DNA from: Candidatus Sabulitectum sp.
GTDB lineage: Bacteria > Fermentibacterota > Fermentibacteria > Fermentibacterales > JCC-6
DNA length: 14,021 nucleotides
Direction of reading: 5' to 3'
NCBI GenBank assembly: GCA_029940175.1
Contig: JAOZRM010000066.1
Span: 1 to 14,021 of the forward strand
Part shown: one piece after another, positions 6,922 through 13,415 of the stretch
How positions within the stretch are numbered: the first letter of the stretch is position 1
Layout: each line of letters starts with the position of its first letter
Notes under the pieces: model-generated
What the model was told of the DNA's origin: nothing
The model's database searches: none
Seen by the model: only the letters and a program-made list of their open reading frames with translations
Translations under genes and position numbers: made by a program

Positions 6922-8867
6922 AAAGAAGAGACTTCCTGAAAAAAGCAATACTTACACCTGCTGCTCTTGCGGCCCTCAGCGTCGGCTGTGGAAAAACCAC
7001 AGGAAGATCAGGCAAAAGACTCATTGTGCTTGGTGTGGATGGTATGGACCCCAGTCTCGTGGAAAGTTTCATGGAGCGGGGACTGATGCCAAATACAAAG
7101 AGACTGATGGAAATGGGCGGTTTCAGCAGATTGGGCACATCAAACCCACCGCAGAGTCCTGTTGCCTGGTCAAACTTTATAACCGGAGCTCCCCCTCCTG
7201 TACATGGCATTTTTGACTTCATCCACAGAGATCCGGCTACAATGGCACCATTTCTCTCCATATCCGAAGTATCTCCACCGGACTCAACACTGAATATTGG
7301 CAAACTCCGACTGCCTCTTTCAGGCGGCGGTGTTAATCTGCTCAGACGCGGTACACCATTCTGGGACACGCTTCTGGATAAGGGTGTACCGGTAACAATG
7401 GTCAAGCTGCCTGTTGACTTTCCTCCACCGGCAGAGAACAAGCATGGATTGTTCCTTTCTGGCCTCGGTACTCCTGATGTCCGTGGAAGTCAGGGGAGTT
7501 TCACATTCTTCACCGATGATCCGCGATCAATATCGGATAGCACAGGCGGTGGAGTTGTTATCCCGGTAAGAGACTACGGAGACGGTTGCTACAAGTGCCG
7601 GGTGGATGGACCTGCAAATTCTCTCATTGAAGGCAATCCCACCATGAGTGTGGAAGTAAAAGTCTGGGTGGACAAAGATTCCAGAGCTGTGCGAATTGAT
7701 ATGGGTGATTCTTCTGTTGTTATTGGTGAAAAGCAGTGGAGCCCCTGGATGCACTTCAGTTTTCCCGCACTTGGCCCATTTTCCACAGTTCATGCCATTG
7801 GAAGATTTTACCTGAAAGAGGTAACACCCAAACTCAAGCTGTACCTGAGCCCTATCAATATCGATCCTGAGAACCCCGCTCTTCCCATCTCAAGCCCGGA
7901 CTGGTACTCAAGAGATCTTGCTGAAGATGCCGGACTATTCTATACACAGGGTTTTCCCGAGGATACAAAGGCTTTGTCAAGAGGCATCTTTGACGATGAT
8001 GACTACCTCTCCCAGGCCAATATTGTACTCGAGGAGAGGATGAGTCTTTTTCACTCTGTTCTCTCAAATTACAAAGAGGGGCTTCTTTTCTTCTACTTCA
8101 CCAGCCTTGACCTGAATGTACACATGTTCTACAGATCCATGGACCCCGCCAGCCCTCTCTACGGCACTACAGATCCAAGGTTCTCAGGAGTTATTGCAGA
8201 TCTTTACTCCAGGATTGATATAGCAGTTGGAGAGGCCATGGAGCTACTTGATGACAGAACAGAGATCATACTTTTATCAGACCATGGATTTGCACCATTC
8301 CGCCGTAGTTTCAACCTGAACTCTTTCCTTGCCGCAGAGGGATTTGCAGATATATCATCACCATACGACCGTAACAAAGATATGTTCGCCTGTCTGGACT
8401 GGAGCAAGACAGGAGCTTATGGCCTTGGGCTTAACGGTCTTTACATCAACCAGGCCGGAAGAGAAAAAGATGGAGTTGTTTCCCTGACTGACAAGAGAAA
8501 CCTTATGGAAAACCTGAAAACTTCACTTGAGAGTGCAGTGGATCCTCTCACCGGAGAAAAACCTGTTAAAAATCTTTTCATTCTCGAGGATCTCTACCCG
8601 GGCTTTGAAATGCCGCCATGGGCACCGGACATGCTTGTGGGTTATTCCCACGGATATCGAGCCAGCTGGGAGACTACTCTTGGGTCTTTCCCGGAGGGGG
8701 TCATCACAGATAACATGGATCCCTGGAGTGGAACGCACTGCATCTCGCCGGATGTCTGTCCGGGCTCATTGGTTACGTCAATGAGAAATATGCCGATAAA
8801 TCCAACTCTTACGGATATGGGCTCGCTGATCAATGCAATTCTCACAGAAGAGGATGGAGATCAATGA
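6918..8867 (+). CDS. Tat-exported lipoprotein AlkP-superfamily phosphohydrolase (paralog of the upstream gene)
   Basis: A 649-aa protein starting at GTG 6918, inside the upstream gene's stop codon and behind a GGGAGG. The N-terminus is a twin-arginine signal (KRRDFLKK) with a lipobox SVGC at Cys24, so it should be folded in the cytoplasm, exported by Tat and lipid-anchored. Catalytic motifs: IVLGVDG (Asp41), QSPVAWSNFITG (presumed nucleophile Ser80), VHGIFDF (95-101), SLDLNVH (Asp398, His402), LSDHGF (Asp455, His456) and WSGTH (His607). A DWSKTGAYGLGLNGLY block (494-509) parallels the same block in the upstream enzyme. The two are clear paralogs sharing layout but differing in anchoring and in the insert between about 130 and 330. 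All metal ligands appear present, so it should be active. Tat export suggests metal loading before export. Substrate unknown. Confidence 0.9.
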   Translation: MKRRDFLKKAILTPAALAALSVGCGKTTGRSGKRLIVLGVDGMDPSLVESFMERGLMPNTKRLMEMGGFSRLGTSNPPQSPVAWSNFITGAPPPVHGIFDFIHRDPATMAPFLSISEVSPPDSTLNIGKLRLPLSGGGVNLLRRGTPFWDTLLDKGVPVTMVKLPVDFPPPAENKHGLFLSGLGTPDVRGSQGSFTFFTDDPRSISDSTGGGVVIPVRDYGDGCYKCRVDGPANSLIEGNPTMSVEVKVWVDKDSRAVRIDMGDSSVVIGEKQWSPWMHFSFPALGPFSTVHAIGRFYLKEVTPKLKLYLSPINIDPENPALPISSPDWYSRDLAEDAGLFYTQGFPEDTKALSRGIFDDDDYLSQANIVLEERMSLFHSVLSNYKEGLLFFYFTSLDLNVHMFYRSMDPASPLYGTTDPRFSGVIADLYSRIDIAVGEAMELLDDRTEIILLSDHGFAPFRRSFNLNSFLAAEGFADISSPYDRNKDMFACLDWSKTGAYGLGLNGLYINQAGREKDGVVSLTDKRNLMENLKTSLESAVDPLTGEKPVKNLFILEDLYPGFEMPPWAPDMLVGYSHGYRASWETTLGSFPEGVITDNMDPWSGTHCISPDVCPGSLVTSMRNMPINPTLTDMGSLINAILTEEDGDQ

Positions 8868-9631
8868 ACACGCTCTTTGACCTCCTTCTGAAGCCTTTTC
8901 AATCTCACCCCCCCCTGTGGGGTTTGTTGTGGATCAGTGCTCTTTCCGGATTGATGATGATCCTGGTGTTTAAAAAAACGTCAAATCAGCAGGCGATCTC
9001 TGCTTTGAGAAGAAAGATGGGGTCCCGTGCGCTGGGAATGCTTCTTTTTCTGGAAAGCCCGTCCACAGTGCTGAAGCTGGCTTTCGGGCTCATAATTGAT
9101 AATTTCATATACCTGTGGCACCTGTTGAAACCTATGCTGATAATCACCATTCCCTTTATTGTTATCGCCGCACAGCTTGACGCCAGGTATTCCCGCGAAC
9201 CACTTGACGCCGGTAATCCCTCAACAGCAACTGTTTACTGGGAAAGCTTAATTCCCTCAGGCGAAATGGGTACACCGGAGCAAGGCTTCCTGATCTCCCC
9301 TGTTGTCACAATAACAGACTCTCTGGAACAGAGTTTTTCTTTTGTCGGGGATGAAGGTCTTTTTGTTTTCGATGGAATTGGAATCAGGCTGGGCTCCAGG
9401 GGACCTTCTGGTTCCATTGTTGTCCGCGGTGCTGAGAAGAGCGGGATTATTCAAGCTCTTCTTCGTCCCTGGAATGGTTCTGTAAAAGAGGGTGTTCTGG
9501 AAGTAAGATCACATATACAGGAAAAACACTACATCATACTTGGTGGCAGATGGGGCTGGTTTACCGTGTTTCTTGTATTCTCCAGCATCTCGGCTATACT
9601 GGGAGCTGTAGTATTTAAAGTTAAGGTTTAA
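8864..9631 (+). CDS. EMC3/Oxa1-like membrane protein with C-terminal extracytoplasmic domain
   Basis: A 255-aa protein starting in an ATGA overlap with the preceding gene. The N-terminal third has a PPLWGLL start, a membrane helix (about 18-36), the segment FKKTSNQQAISALRRKMG (36-53), a second hydrophobic helix (about 66-86), a KPMLI-initiated third helix (89-104) and QLDARYS (104-110). This order of TM1, a charged TSNQ loop and a KPM-TM-QLD segment resembles prokaryotic DUF106/EMC3-type members of the Oxa1 insertase superfamily. I recall similar proteins beside such phosphohydrolases, but cannot verify this here. Residues about 115-225 form a soluble beta-rich domain not found in typical insertases, and a last helix spans about 230-250. 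Possible roles are membrane insertion or partnership with the phosphohydrolases; both are inference. Confidence 0.65.
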   Translation: MNTLFDLLLKPFQSHPPLWGLLWISALSGLMMILVFKKTSNQQAISALRRKMGSRALGMLLFLESPSTVLKLAFGLIIDNFIYLWHLLKPMLIITIPFIVIAAQLDARYSREPLDAGNPSTATVYWESLIPSGEMGTPEQGFLISPVVTITDSLEQSFSFVGDEGLFVFDGIGIRLGSRGPSGSIVVRGAEKSGIIQALLRPWNGSVKEGVLEVRSHIQEKHYIILGGRWGWFTVFLVFSSISAILGAVVFKVKV

Positions 9632-9652
9632 GAACACGAGAGGGAAGCAGTA

Positions 9653-9850
9653 ATGGCAAAGTTAAAATTCAAAATCGACGATGAAATGAAAGAGCGACTG
9701 GATAAGGTATCTGAAGCTGGTGGGTATTCGTCTGTAGAGGAATTCATTCTTCATATTATTGAGAGAGAATTGAACAAATTGGACCCGGGTGCAGATGAAT
9801 CTGAAGAAGATATTCGGAAAAAACTTGAGGGTCTGGGGTATATGGGCTAG
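9653..9850 (+). CDS. Ribbon-helix-helix type small protein
   Basis: A 65-aa acidic protein. The N-terminus fits a ribbon-helix-helix fold: strand KLKFKID (3-9), helix DEMKERLDKVSEAGG (9-23), a GYSSVEEF turn (24-30) and helix EEFILHIIEREL (28-39). A charged tail ends in a RKKLEGLGYMG motif. Such domains dimerise and bind DNA via the strand, though similar proteins of this size also act as antitoxin-like or accessory factors. A GAGAGGGAAG ribosome binding site precedes the ATG. It sits 21 bp after the EMC3-like gene and 67 bp before the ABC ATPase gene. These are the only two non-overlapping junctions in the operon, consistent with a regulatory hinge. No toxin partner is recognisable next to it. 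Confidence 0.75.
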   Translation: MAKLKFKIDDEMKERLDKVSEAGGYSSVEEFILHIIERELNKLDPGADESEEDIRKKLEGLGYMG

Positions 9851-9863
9851 ACCTTGCGTCTAG
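9847..9863. repeat. Inverted repeat CTAGAC-N5-GTCTAG at the end of the RHH gene
   Basis: Perfect 6-bp arms with a 5-nt spacer, overlapping the RHH stop codon (TAG, 9848-9850) and a candidate -35 element. Ribbon-helix-helix regulators commonly bind short inverted repeats, so an autoregulatory or internal operator is conceivable. It is too weak, and lacks a U-run, to be a classic terminator. Confidence 0.4.
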
Positions 9864-9882
9864 AAGCCATTCGGCATATTTT
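9854..9882 (+). promoter_or_regulatory. Possible internal promoter before the ABC transporter genes
   Basis: TTGCGT (9854-9859) and TATTTT (9877-9882) are separated by exactly 17 bp within the 67-bp gap. Matches are 3/6 and 4/6, so this is only a candidate. Its -35 lies inside the CTAGAC/GTCTAG repeat. The downstream gene has its own AGGAG ribosome binding site. Confidence 0.3.
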
Positions 9883-9917
9883 GTCATAACTAAAAAAGAT
9901 GAGCGACAGGAGTAAAT

Positions 9918-10796
9918 ATGGCTGATGTGCATCCTCTTCAGGTAGTAAATCTGAGCAAACAATTCCCCAGGAAGAAAAGACTTGGCTCTGTACAGGCGGT
10001 GGCTAACATCTCTTTTAATGTCAGACAAGGCGAGATCGTTGGTTTCATCGGGCATAATGGTGCCGGGAAAACCACTACTATAAAATGCATTCTCGGGCTT
10101 CTCAAACTAACAAATGGAAGAATCTCACTCTGGGACGACGTACCTGCTCACCCCAATGTAAGAAAACGAATCGGGTACATTCCCGAGAACCCCGATTACG
10201 ATGATTCCTTCCACCCCATGGAATACCTCAGAATGTTTGCTTCCATGCGAGGGCTCGCAGATGTGAACAGCGAATGGATGAAACTTTTAAAAAGGGTTGG
10301 CCTTACAGGATGGGAGACAACCAGAATAAGACAGTTCTCCAAGGGAATGAGGCAGCGAATGAGTCTGGCTCTCGCCCTTCAATCCAATCCTGACCTGCTC
10401 ATTATGGATGAACCAACTGGAGGCCTTGATCCCATTGCTAGAAAGGAATTCAGAGAGATAATCCTCGAAGAGAACAAAAGAGGTGCTTCAGTTTTTCTTT
10501 CTTCCCATATTCTTTCTGATGTTGAAACAATATGCGACCGGGCAGTAATTCTATCCGGAGGTAAGCTCATGGCAGAAGGATCCATGACCGATCTTCTGGG
10601 AGAAGAGCACCTTTACAGAATTACCGTGATAAGTAGAAAAACCGGTGAAGAGGTTGAGGAAACAATACCGGAAGCAGACCTCCAGAGCAGAATTGACTCA
10701 ATACGAAAGGATAATCTCCCGATTGTTAAGGTTGAAATGGCCCTCAAGTCTCTTGAGGACGTATTCATGGCAGCCACAGGAGGTGAAAAACAATGA
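9918..10796 (+). CDS. ABC transporter ATP-binding protein (ABC-2 export type)
   Basis: A 292-aa nucleotide-binding subunit. Visible motifs are Walker A GHNGAGKTT (45-53); a Q-loop region reading GYIPENPDY (86-94), where the usual Gln is replaced by Glu as in many ABC-2 exporters; signature FSKGMRQRM (140-148); Walker B LLIMDEP (160-166); D-loop GLDP (169-172); and H-loop SSH (195-197). The C-terminal 70 residues form the usual helical tail of this subfamily. It energises export through the permease encoded immediately downstream, with which it overlaps by ATGA. An AGGAG ribosome binding site precedes the ATG. The cargo cannot be deduced from the ATPase alone. Confidence 0.95.
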   Translation: MADVHPLQVVNLSKQFPRKKRLGSVQAVANISFNVRQGEIVGFIGHNGAGKTTTIKCILGLLKLTNGRISLWDDVPAHPNVRKRIGYIPENPDYDDSFHPMEYLRMFASMRGLADVNSEWMKLLKRVGLTGWETTRIRQFSKGMRQRMSLALALQSNPDLLIMDEPTGGLDPIARKEFREIILEENKRGASVFLSSHILSDVETICDRAVILSGGKLMAEGSMTDLLGEEHLYRITVISRKTGEEVEETIPEADLQSRIDSIRKDNLPIVKVEMALKSLEDVFMAATGGEKQ

Positions 10797-11548
10797 AAGC
10801 AGTTTTTACCTTTTCACTCATGACCCTGCGAATGCTTTTTCGCAGACGAACCCTGTGGGGGATACTTCTTGTTATTCTGCTGGCGCTGGCTGGAATTGCA
10901 TCAGTTCCCAGTTTTGATGTATCAAATCAAGGAAGATTCATACTCGATTTCGGTCTGTTTGGTATAGAGGTGGGAGCGCTGTTGCTTGCACTGGGTCTTG
11001 CAGCAACATTGTTCCCCAGAGACAGGGAAACAAGAACTCTAATGCCACTGATCGCAGTTCCTCTGGCGCGGTGGCAATACCTCCTTGGAAGATTCATGGG
11101 AGCTGCTCTTGTGCAGGCTGCCGCTCTGCTTGTAACCTGTCTTGGACTAATGCTTATTCTTCTTTTCCACAGGCTTCCGATTCCCGGTGATCTTCTTCCG
11201 GCAACACTACTTATTATCATTGAAGGCTGGTTCCTGCTTTCTACTGTGTTCTTCTTCAGTTTCTTTACTTCCCCGCCGCTGAACTGGCCTCTAACCACAA
11301 TGCTCTTTATCGTGAGCCAGATGAGCGTTGCTGAGTTTGTAGGCATTATGCCTTCAGCTCCAGGTCTCATGAGAACAATAAGAATGATTCTTCCCCATGC
11401 TGATGTCTTCCATATAAAAGATCCGATTGCACATGGTTTTGAGATTGAACCTGTGTATTTTCTTATTGCTATTTTTTACGGTCTGTGTTACTCCGCATTC
11501 ATGCTGTCCCTGGCACTGGCTGTGTTCAGAGGTCGTGATTTGAAATGA
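10793..11548 (+). CDS. ABC-2 type transporter permease
   Basis: A 251-aa, very hydrophobic protein with about six membrane helices: roughly 20-38, 52-70, 102-125, 138-158, 168-186 and 222-245. A PRDRETRTLMPLIAVPLAR segment (75-93) corresponds to the cytoplasmic coupling stretch (DRE-x-x-T-x-x-L) common to ABC-2 permeases. The start codon overlaps the stop of the ATPase gene (ATGA), so the two are translated together and form the transporter. Substrate unknown; neighbours suggest an envelope role. Confidence 0.9.
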   Translation: MKAVFTFSLMTLRMLFRRRTLWGILLVILLALAGIASVPSFDVSNQGRFILDFGLFGIEVGALLLALGLAATLFPRDRETRTLMPLIAVPLARWQYLLGRFMGAALVQAAALLVTCLGLMLILLFHRLPIPGDLLPATLLIIIEGWFLLSTVFFFSFFTSPPLNWPLTTMLFIVSQMSVAEFVGIMPSAPGLMRTIRMILPHADVFHIKDPIAHGFEIEPVYFLIAIFYGLCYSAFMLSLALAVFRGRDLK

Positions 11549-11952
11549 AAAGGGTTTGTATTCCCATCTCCACACTCATACTCATACCCGTAACTCTAAC
11601 TCTCCTGCTGTTTACAGGTTGTCAAACAGACTACGATATCACTGATGTCGCTCCTGCTGATTTTCTTGATTCCGAAGAACATGCCCCTCACGATTGTGAT
11701 ATTGATCATGATCATTCTGATGGAGAGTGCGAAGAGGAGAGTCCTGAAGAGCTCCCATTAGATGATCATGTGGAAGATTCACATGCAGGACACGATCATG
11801 CTCCAGGGACCAGGAATCATGGAACTCAGTGGTTCTTTAATCAACCATGGGCAGCACCTTTCATCTGGAAAAAGCTCTTTCGAGACGGGGGAATCTTTCT
11901 GGCTCTTGCAGTTGCTGTCTTTTTCATTTCCGGAAGAAGAAGGAAGAAATGA
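11545..11952 (+). CDS. His/Asp-rich lipoprotein with C-terminal membrane helix
   Basis: A 135-aa protein with a type II signal peptide and lipobox FTGC (Cys26). Residues 42-92 are extremely rich in His, Asp and Glu: nine histidines, plus Cys51 and Cys62, in clusters such as HDCDIDHDHSD and SHAGHDHAPG. Such stretches bind Zn, Ni or Cu. A conserved-looking NQPWAAPFIWKK block (99-110) leads into a membrane helix (about 115-129) with a basic RRRKK end. The chain is therefore tethered at both ends with the metal-binding loop outside the membrane. It overlaps its neighbours on both sides by ATGA and lies between the permease and the TPR-like gene, so it is probably an accessory part of the exporter. 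Whether it stores, delivers or senses metal is not shown by the sequence. Confidence 0.75.
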   Translation: MKRVCIPISTLILIPVTLTLLLFTGCQTDYDITDVAPADFLDSEEHAPHDCDIDHDHSDGECEEESPEELPLDDHVEDSHAGHDHAPGTRNHGTQWFFNQPWAAPFIWKKLFRDGGIFLALAVAVFFISGRRRKK

Positions 11953-12659
11953 AAAAAAGTGTTCTTCTTTATTCGGCTGCAATTGTTTTCTTATTTCTTG
12001 CGATAGTTTCCGGCGCTTCAATTTCAAGAATAGCCAGCGTGGATACCTTTAAACACATTGAAGTCTTTGGTTCAGGTTTTCAGCGATTGAGACATTTCAT
12101 GGCAAGTGCACTTTATCTGCAACTCGATGACTACCATCATATTGCACAATTTCAGGGAGCAGATTGGACTGAGATAACTGACTATCTTCCTCAAATGTGG
12201 CTTATCGCAAAACTTGATCCAACTTTCACAAATGTTTACACCGATGCTGCTTATCACCTGGCAATTAACCTTGGCAGTGTGGAACAAGGTATGGATTTCA
12301 TAAAAGAGGGTGTTTATAACAATCCTGACAGCCTGGATATCAGATTTGAGTACGCTTATCTGCTCTGGGAAACAGGATCCGGCACATCAGAGAATATTCT
12401 TGATGAGACCCTTGTTTACCGGTCACTGGTCAGGAGGGTGAATGGAGATTTCGACAATTCATACAACGAACCATCTTCTGCAACTCTCCTCGCAGAGGTT
12501 TTTGAAGCCAGAACTGACTCTTTGAACCCATACAGCCTTTTTTACAGAAGACGAAGCATTTTTGTTAGAGGTGCAATCAGAGAAGGCCTCTACTACCCTG
12601 ATTATTTATCACCCCCACCCGATTACCTAAATACAGAGAAATTGGACGGTATTAAGTGA
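11949..12659 (+). CDS. Membrane-anchored TPR-like protein associated with the ABC transporter
   Basis: A 236-aa protein. The ATG at 11949 is chosen because it overlaps the preceding stop (ATGA) and gives a proper N-terminal signal anchor (MKKS, then a hydrophobic stretch to about residue 25). An in-frame ATG at 11847 would run through the preceding gene. The core (about 80-140) has tetratricopeptide-like helices: LPQMWLIAKLDPTF, then YHLAINLGSVEQGMDFIKEG with NPDSLDIRFEYAYLLWE. The LDP and G..NP spacing matches degenerate TPR units. The rest is helical without recognisable catalytic residues. TPR domains are protein-interaction scaffolds; here it would sit outside the membrane beside the His-rich lipoprotein. 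It overlaps the next gene by GTGA. Confidence 0.75.
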   Translation: MKKSVLLYSAAIVFLFLAIVSGASISRIASVDTFKHIEVFGSGFQRLRHFMASALYLQLDDYHHIAQFQGADWTEITDYLPQMWLIAKLDPTFTNVYTDAAYHLAINLGSVEQGMDFIKEGVYNNPDSLDIRFEYAYLLWETGSGTSENILDETLVYRSLVRRVNGDFDNSYNEPSSATLLAEVFEARTDSLNPYSLFYRRRSIFVRGAIREGLYYPDYLSPPPDYLNTEKLDGIK

Positions 12660-13162
12660 ATGTCACCATACCAAAGGAGCTTGCAGCCAGAATTGTCTGG
12701 TTCTGCAGCCGAAGAAATGTGCAGATCAATGAAACTGTTATCGGCAAGAATACTACCGGCAGAGACATTTACATTATCAGTCGCGGCCAGTTCAGAGTTC
12801 ATGATGATTCAGCAGGCGAGGATTTCGTTCTTGCAATGCTGAAACGGGGAGATATCTTTGGAGAAATGTCATTTCTTGACGGATCCATGCGATCCGCCTC
12901 AGTAACTGCCACCAGTAATGGAAGCCTGCTGGCAATGGGTGAAAAAGAGTTTTCCAATATGCTGGTAAAAGAGCCTGAAGTGGCGGTAATGTTTCTCAGG
13001 TTTCTTGCAGGTGTTGTAAGTGGACGACTCAGAGTTGCAAATGATGCATTACTGCAAGTGGCATTCGGAGACGGTGAATCAATTAATCAGGAATTCTCAC
13101 ATCTGAAGGAAGCTATTGCAGAGATGCATGCTGCTGTAAGAATGGAACTTGAGGGCACTTAG
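12656..13162 (+). CDS. Cyclic-nucleotide-binding-domain protein without a DNA-binding domain
   Basis: A 168-aa protein starting with GTG at 12656, overlapping the TPR gene's stop. Residues about 25-120 form a cNMP-binding beta-roll. The phosphate-binding cassette reads GDIFGEMSFLDGSMRSASV (65-83), with the key Glu70 and Arg79 both present at the standard spacing, so real nucleotide binding is plausible. After the domain comes only a helical tail (about 105-168); there is no helix-turn-helix, so it is not a CRP/FNR-type regulator. It is the last gene of the operon and may adjust transporter or enzyme activity by binding cAMP or another nucleotide, probably by protein contact. The nucleotide and target are unknown. 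An ATG at 12660 is out of frame and not used. Confidence 0.85.
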   Translation: MNVTIPKELAARIVWFCSRRNVQINETVIGKNTTGRDIYIISRGQFRVHDDSAGEDFVLAMLKRGDIFGEMSFLDGSMRSASVTATSNGSLLAMGEKEFSNMLVKEPEVAVMFLRFLAGVVSGRLRVANDALLQVAFGDGESINQEFSHLKEAIAEMHAAVRMELEGT

Positions 13163-13173
13163 GAGCAGGACCA

Positions 13174-13243
13174 AGTAAGCAGCATTACAGTAAGCAAAGT
13201 CCTCACCTTGTATAGCAAGGTAATAGAACACTGGCTGCTTGAC
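13174..13243. repeat. Imperfect inverted repeat downstream of the operon
   Basis: GTAAGCAGC (13175-13183) can pair with GCTGCTTGAC (13235-13244) apart from one bulged base. Inside is a perfect 6-bp hairpin ACCTTG-TATAG-CAAGGT (13205-13221). AGTAAGCA occurs twice (13174-13181 and 13189-13196). No U-run follows, so it is not a canonical terminator, although stem-loops here could protect the 3' end of the operon mRNA. It may be the remnant of an element like the one to its right. Confidence 0.4.
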
Positions 13244-13265
13244 AGGTACTAGTACCCTGTCAAGC
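13237..13265. repeat. 29-bp near-perfect palindrome
   Basis: The centre GGTACTAGTACC is a perfect 12-bp palindrome. It is flanked by GCTTGACA on the left and TGTCAAGC on the right, with a single extra C on the right side. Its two halves are opposite-orientation copies of the terminal repeat seen again at 13401-13415. It lies between convergent genes and could act as a two-way transcription stop or be the junction of two mobile-element ends. Confidence 0.7.
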
Positions 13266-13415
13266 AATAACTGTCGCATACTGCTCGCTCTTTCAAGTAC
13301 CAGCTATGTTGCTGTTCCAATTACATAGCGGTGCTATGCGCATGAAACAGCGCCTTGCTGGAACTCGAAATAGCAACGCATTATACCGACACAAATTCCA
13401 TGACAGGGTACTAGT
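13248..13415. mobile_element. Candidate short non-autonomous element (MITE-like) with 15-bp terminal inverted repeats
   Basis: ACTAGTACCCTGTCA (13248-13262) and TGACAGGGTACTAGT (13401-13415) are perfect inverse copies bounding 168 bp. Further pairs are nested inside: TGTCG/CGACA (13272-13276, 13387-13391), GTTGCT/AGCAAC (13308-13313, 13372-13377), GTTCCA/TGGAAC (13314-13319, 13359-13364) and the central hairpin CATAGC-GGT-GCTATG (13324-13338). There is no reading frame of note inside. CTAG at both ends agrees with the known preference of IS630-family elements for TA within CTAG. The core repeat would then be GTACCCTGTCA with a TA duplication. A structured RNA or bidirectional terminator is the main alternative. 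The pairing is seen; the mobile-element call is inference. Confidence 0.5.

Noticed and set aside
9653..9850. Antitoxin of a toxin-antitoxin pair
   Set aside because: The ribbon-helix-helix fold would fit, but no toxin-like gene is adjacent; neighbours are the EMC3-like gene and the ABC ATPase gene.
11847..11948. Longer N-terminus of the TPR-like protein from ATG 11847
   Set aside because: It would overlap the His-rich lipoprotein gene by over 100 bp, encodes Ser/Cys-rich sequence before the signal anchor, and ATG 11949 gives the ATGA overlap seen throughout the operon.
13205..13265. Rho-independent terminator after the operon
   Set aside because: Stable stems exist but neither strand shows the required T-run directly after them, so termination is only a possibility, not an annotated feature.
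13163..13410. CRISPR array or integron attC sites in the repeat-rich non-coding stretch
   Set aside because: There are no regularly spaced direct repeats with unique spacers, and the core sites GTTRRRY and RYYYAAC expected of attC are not in the right arrangement; the repeats are inverted pairs.
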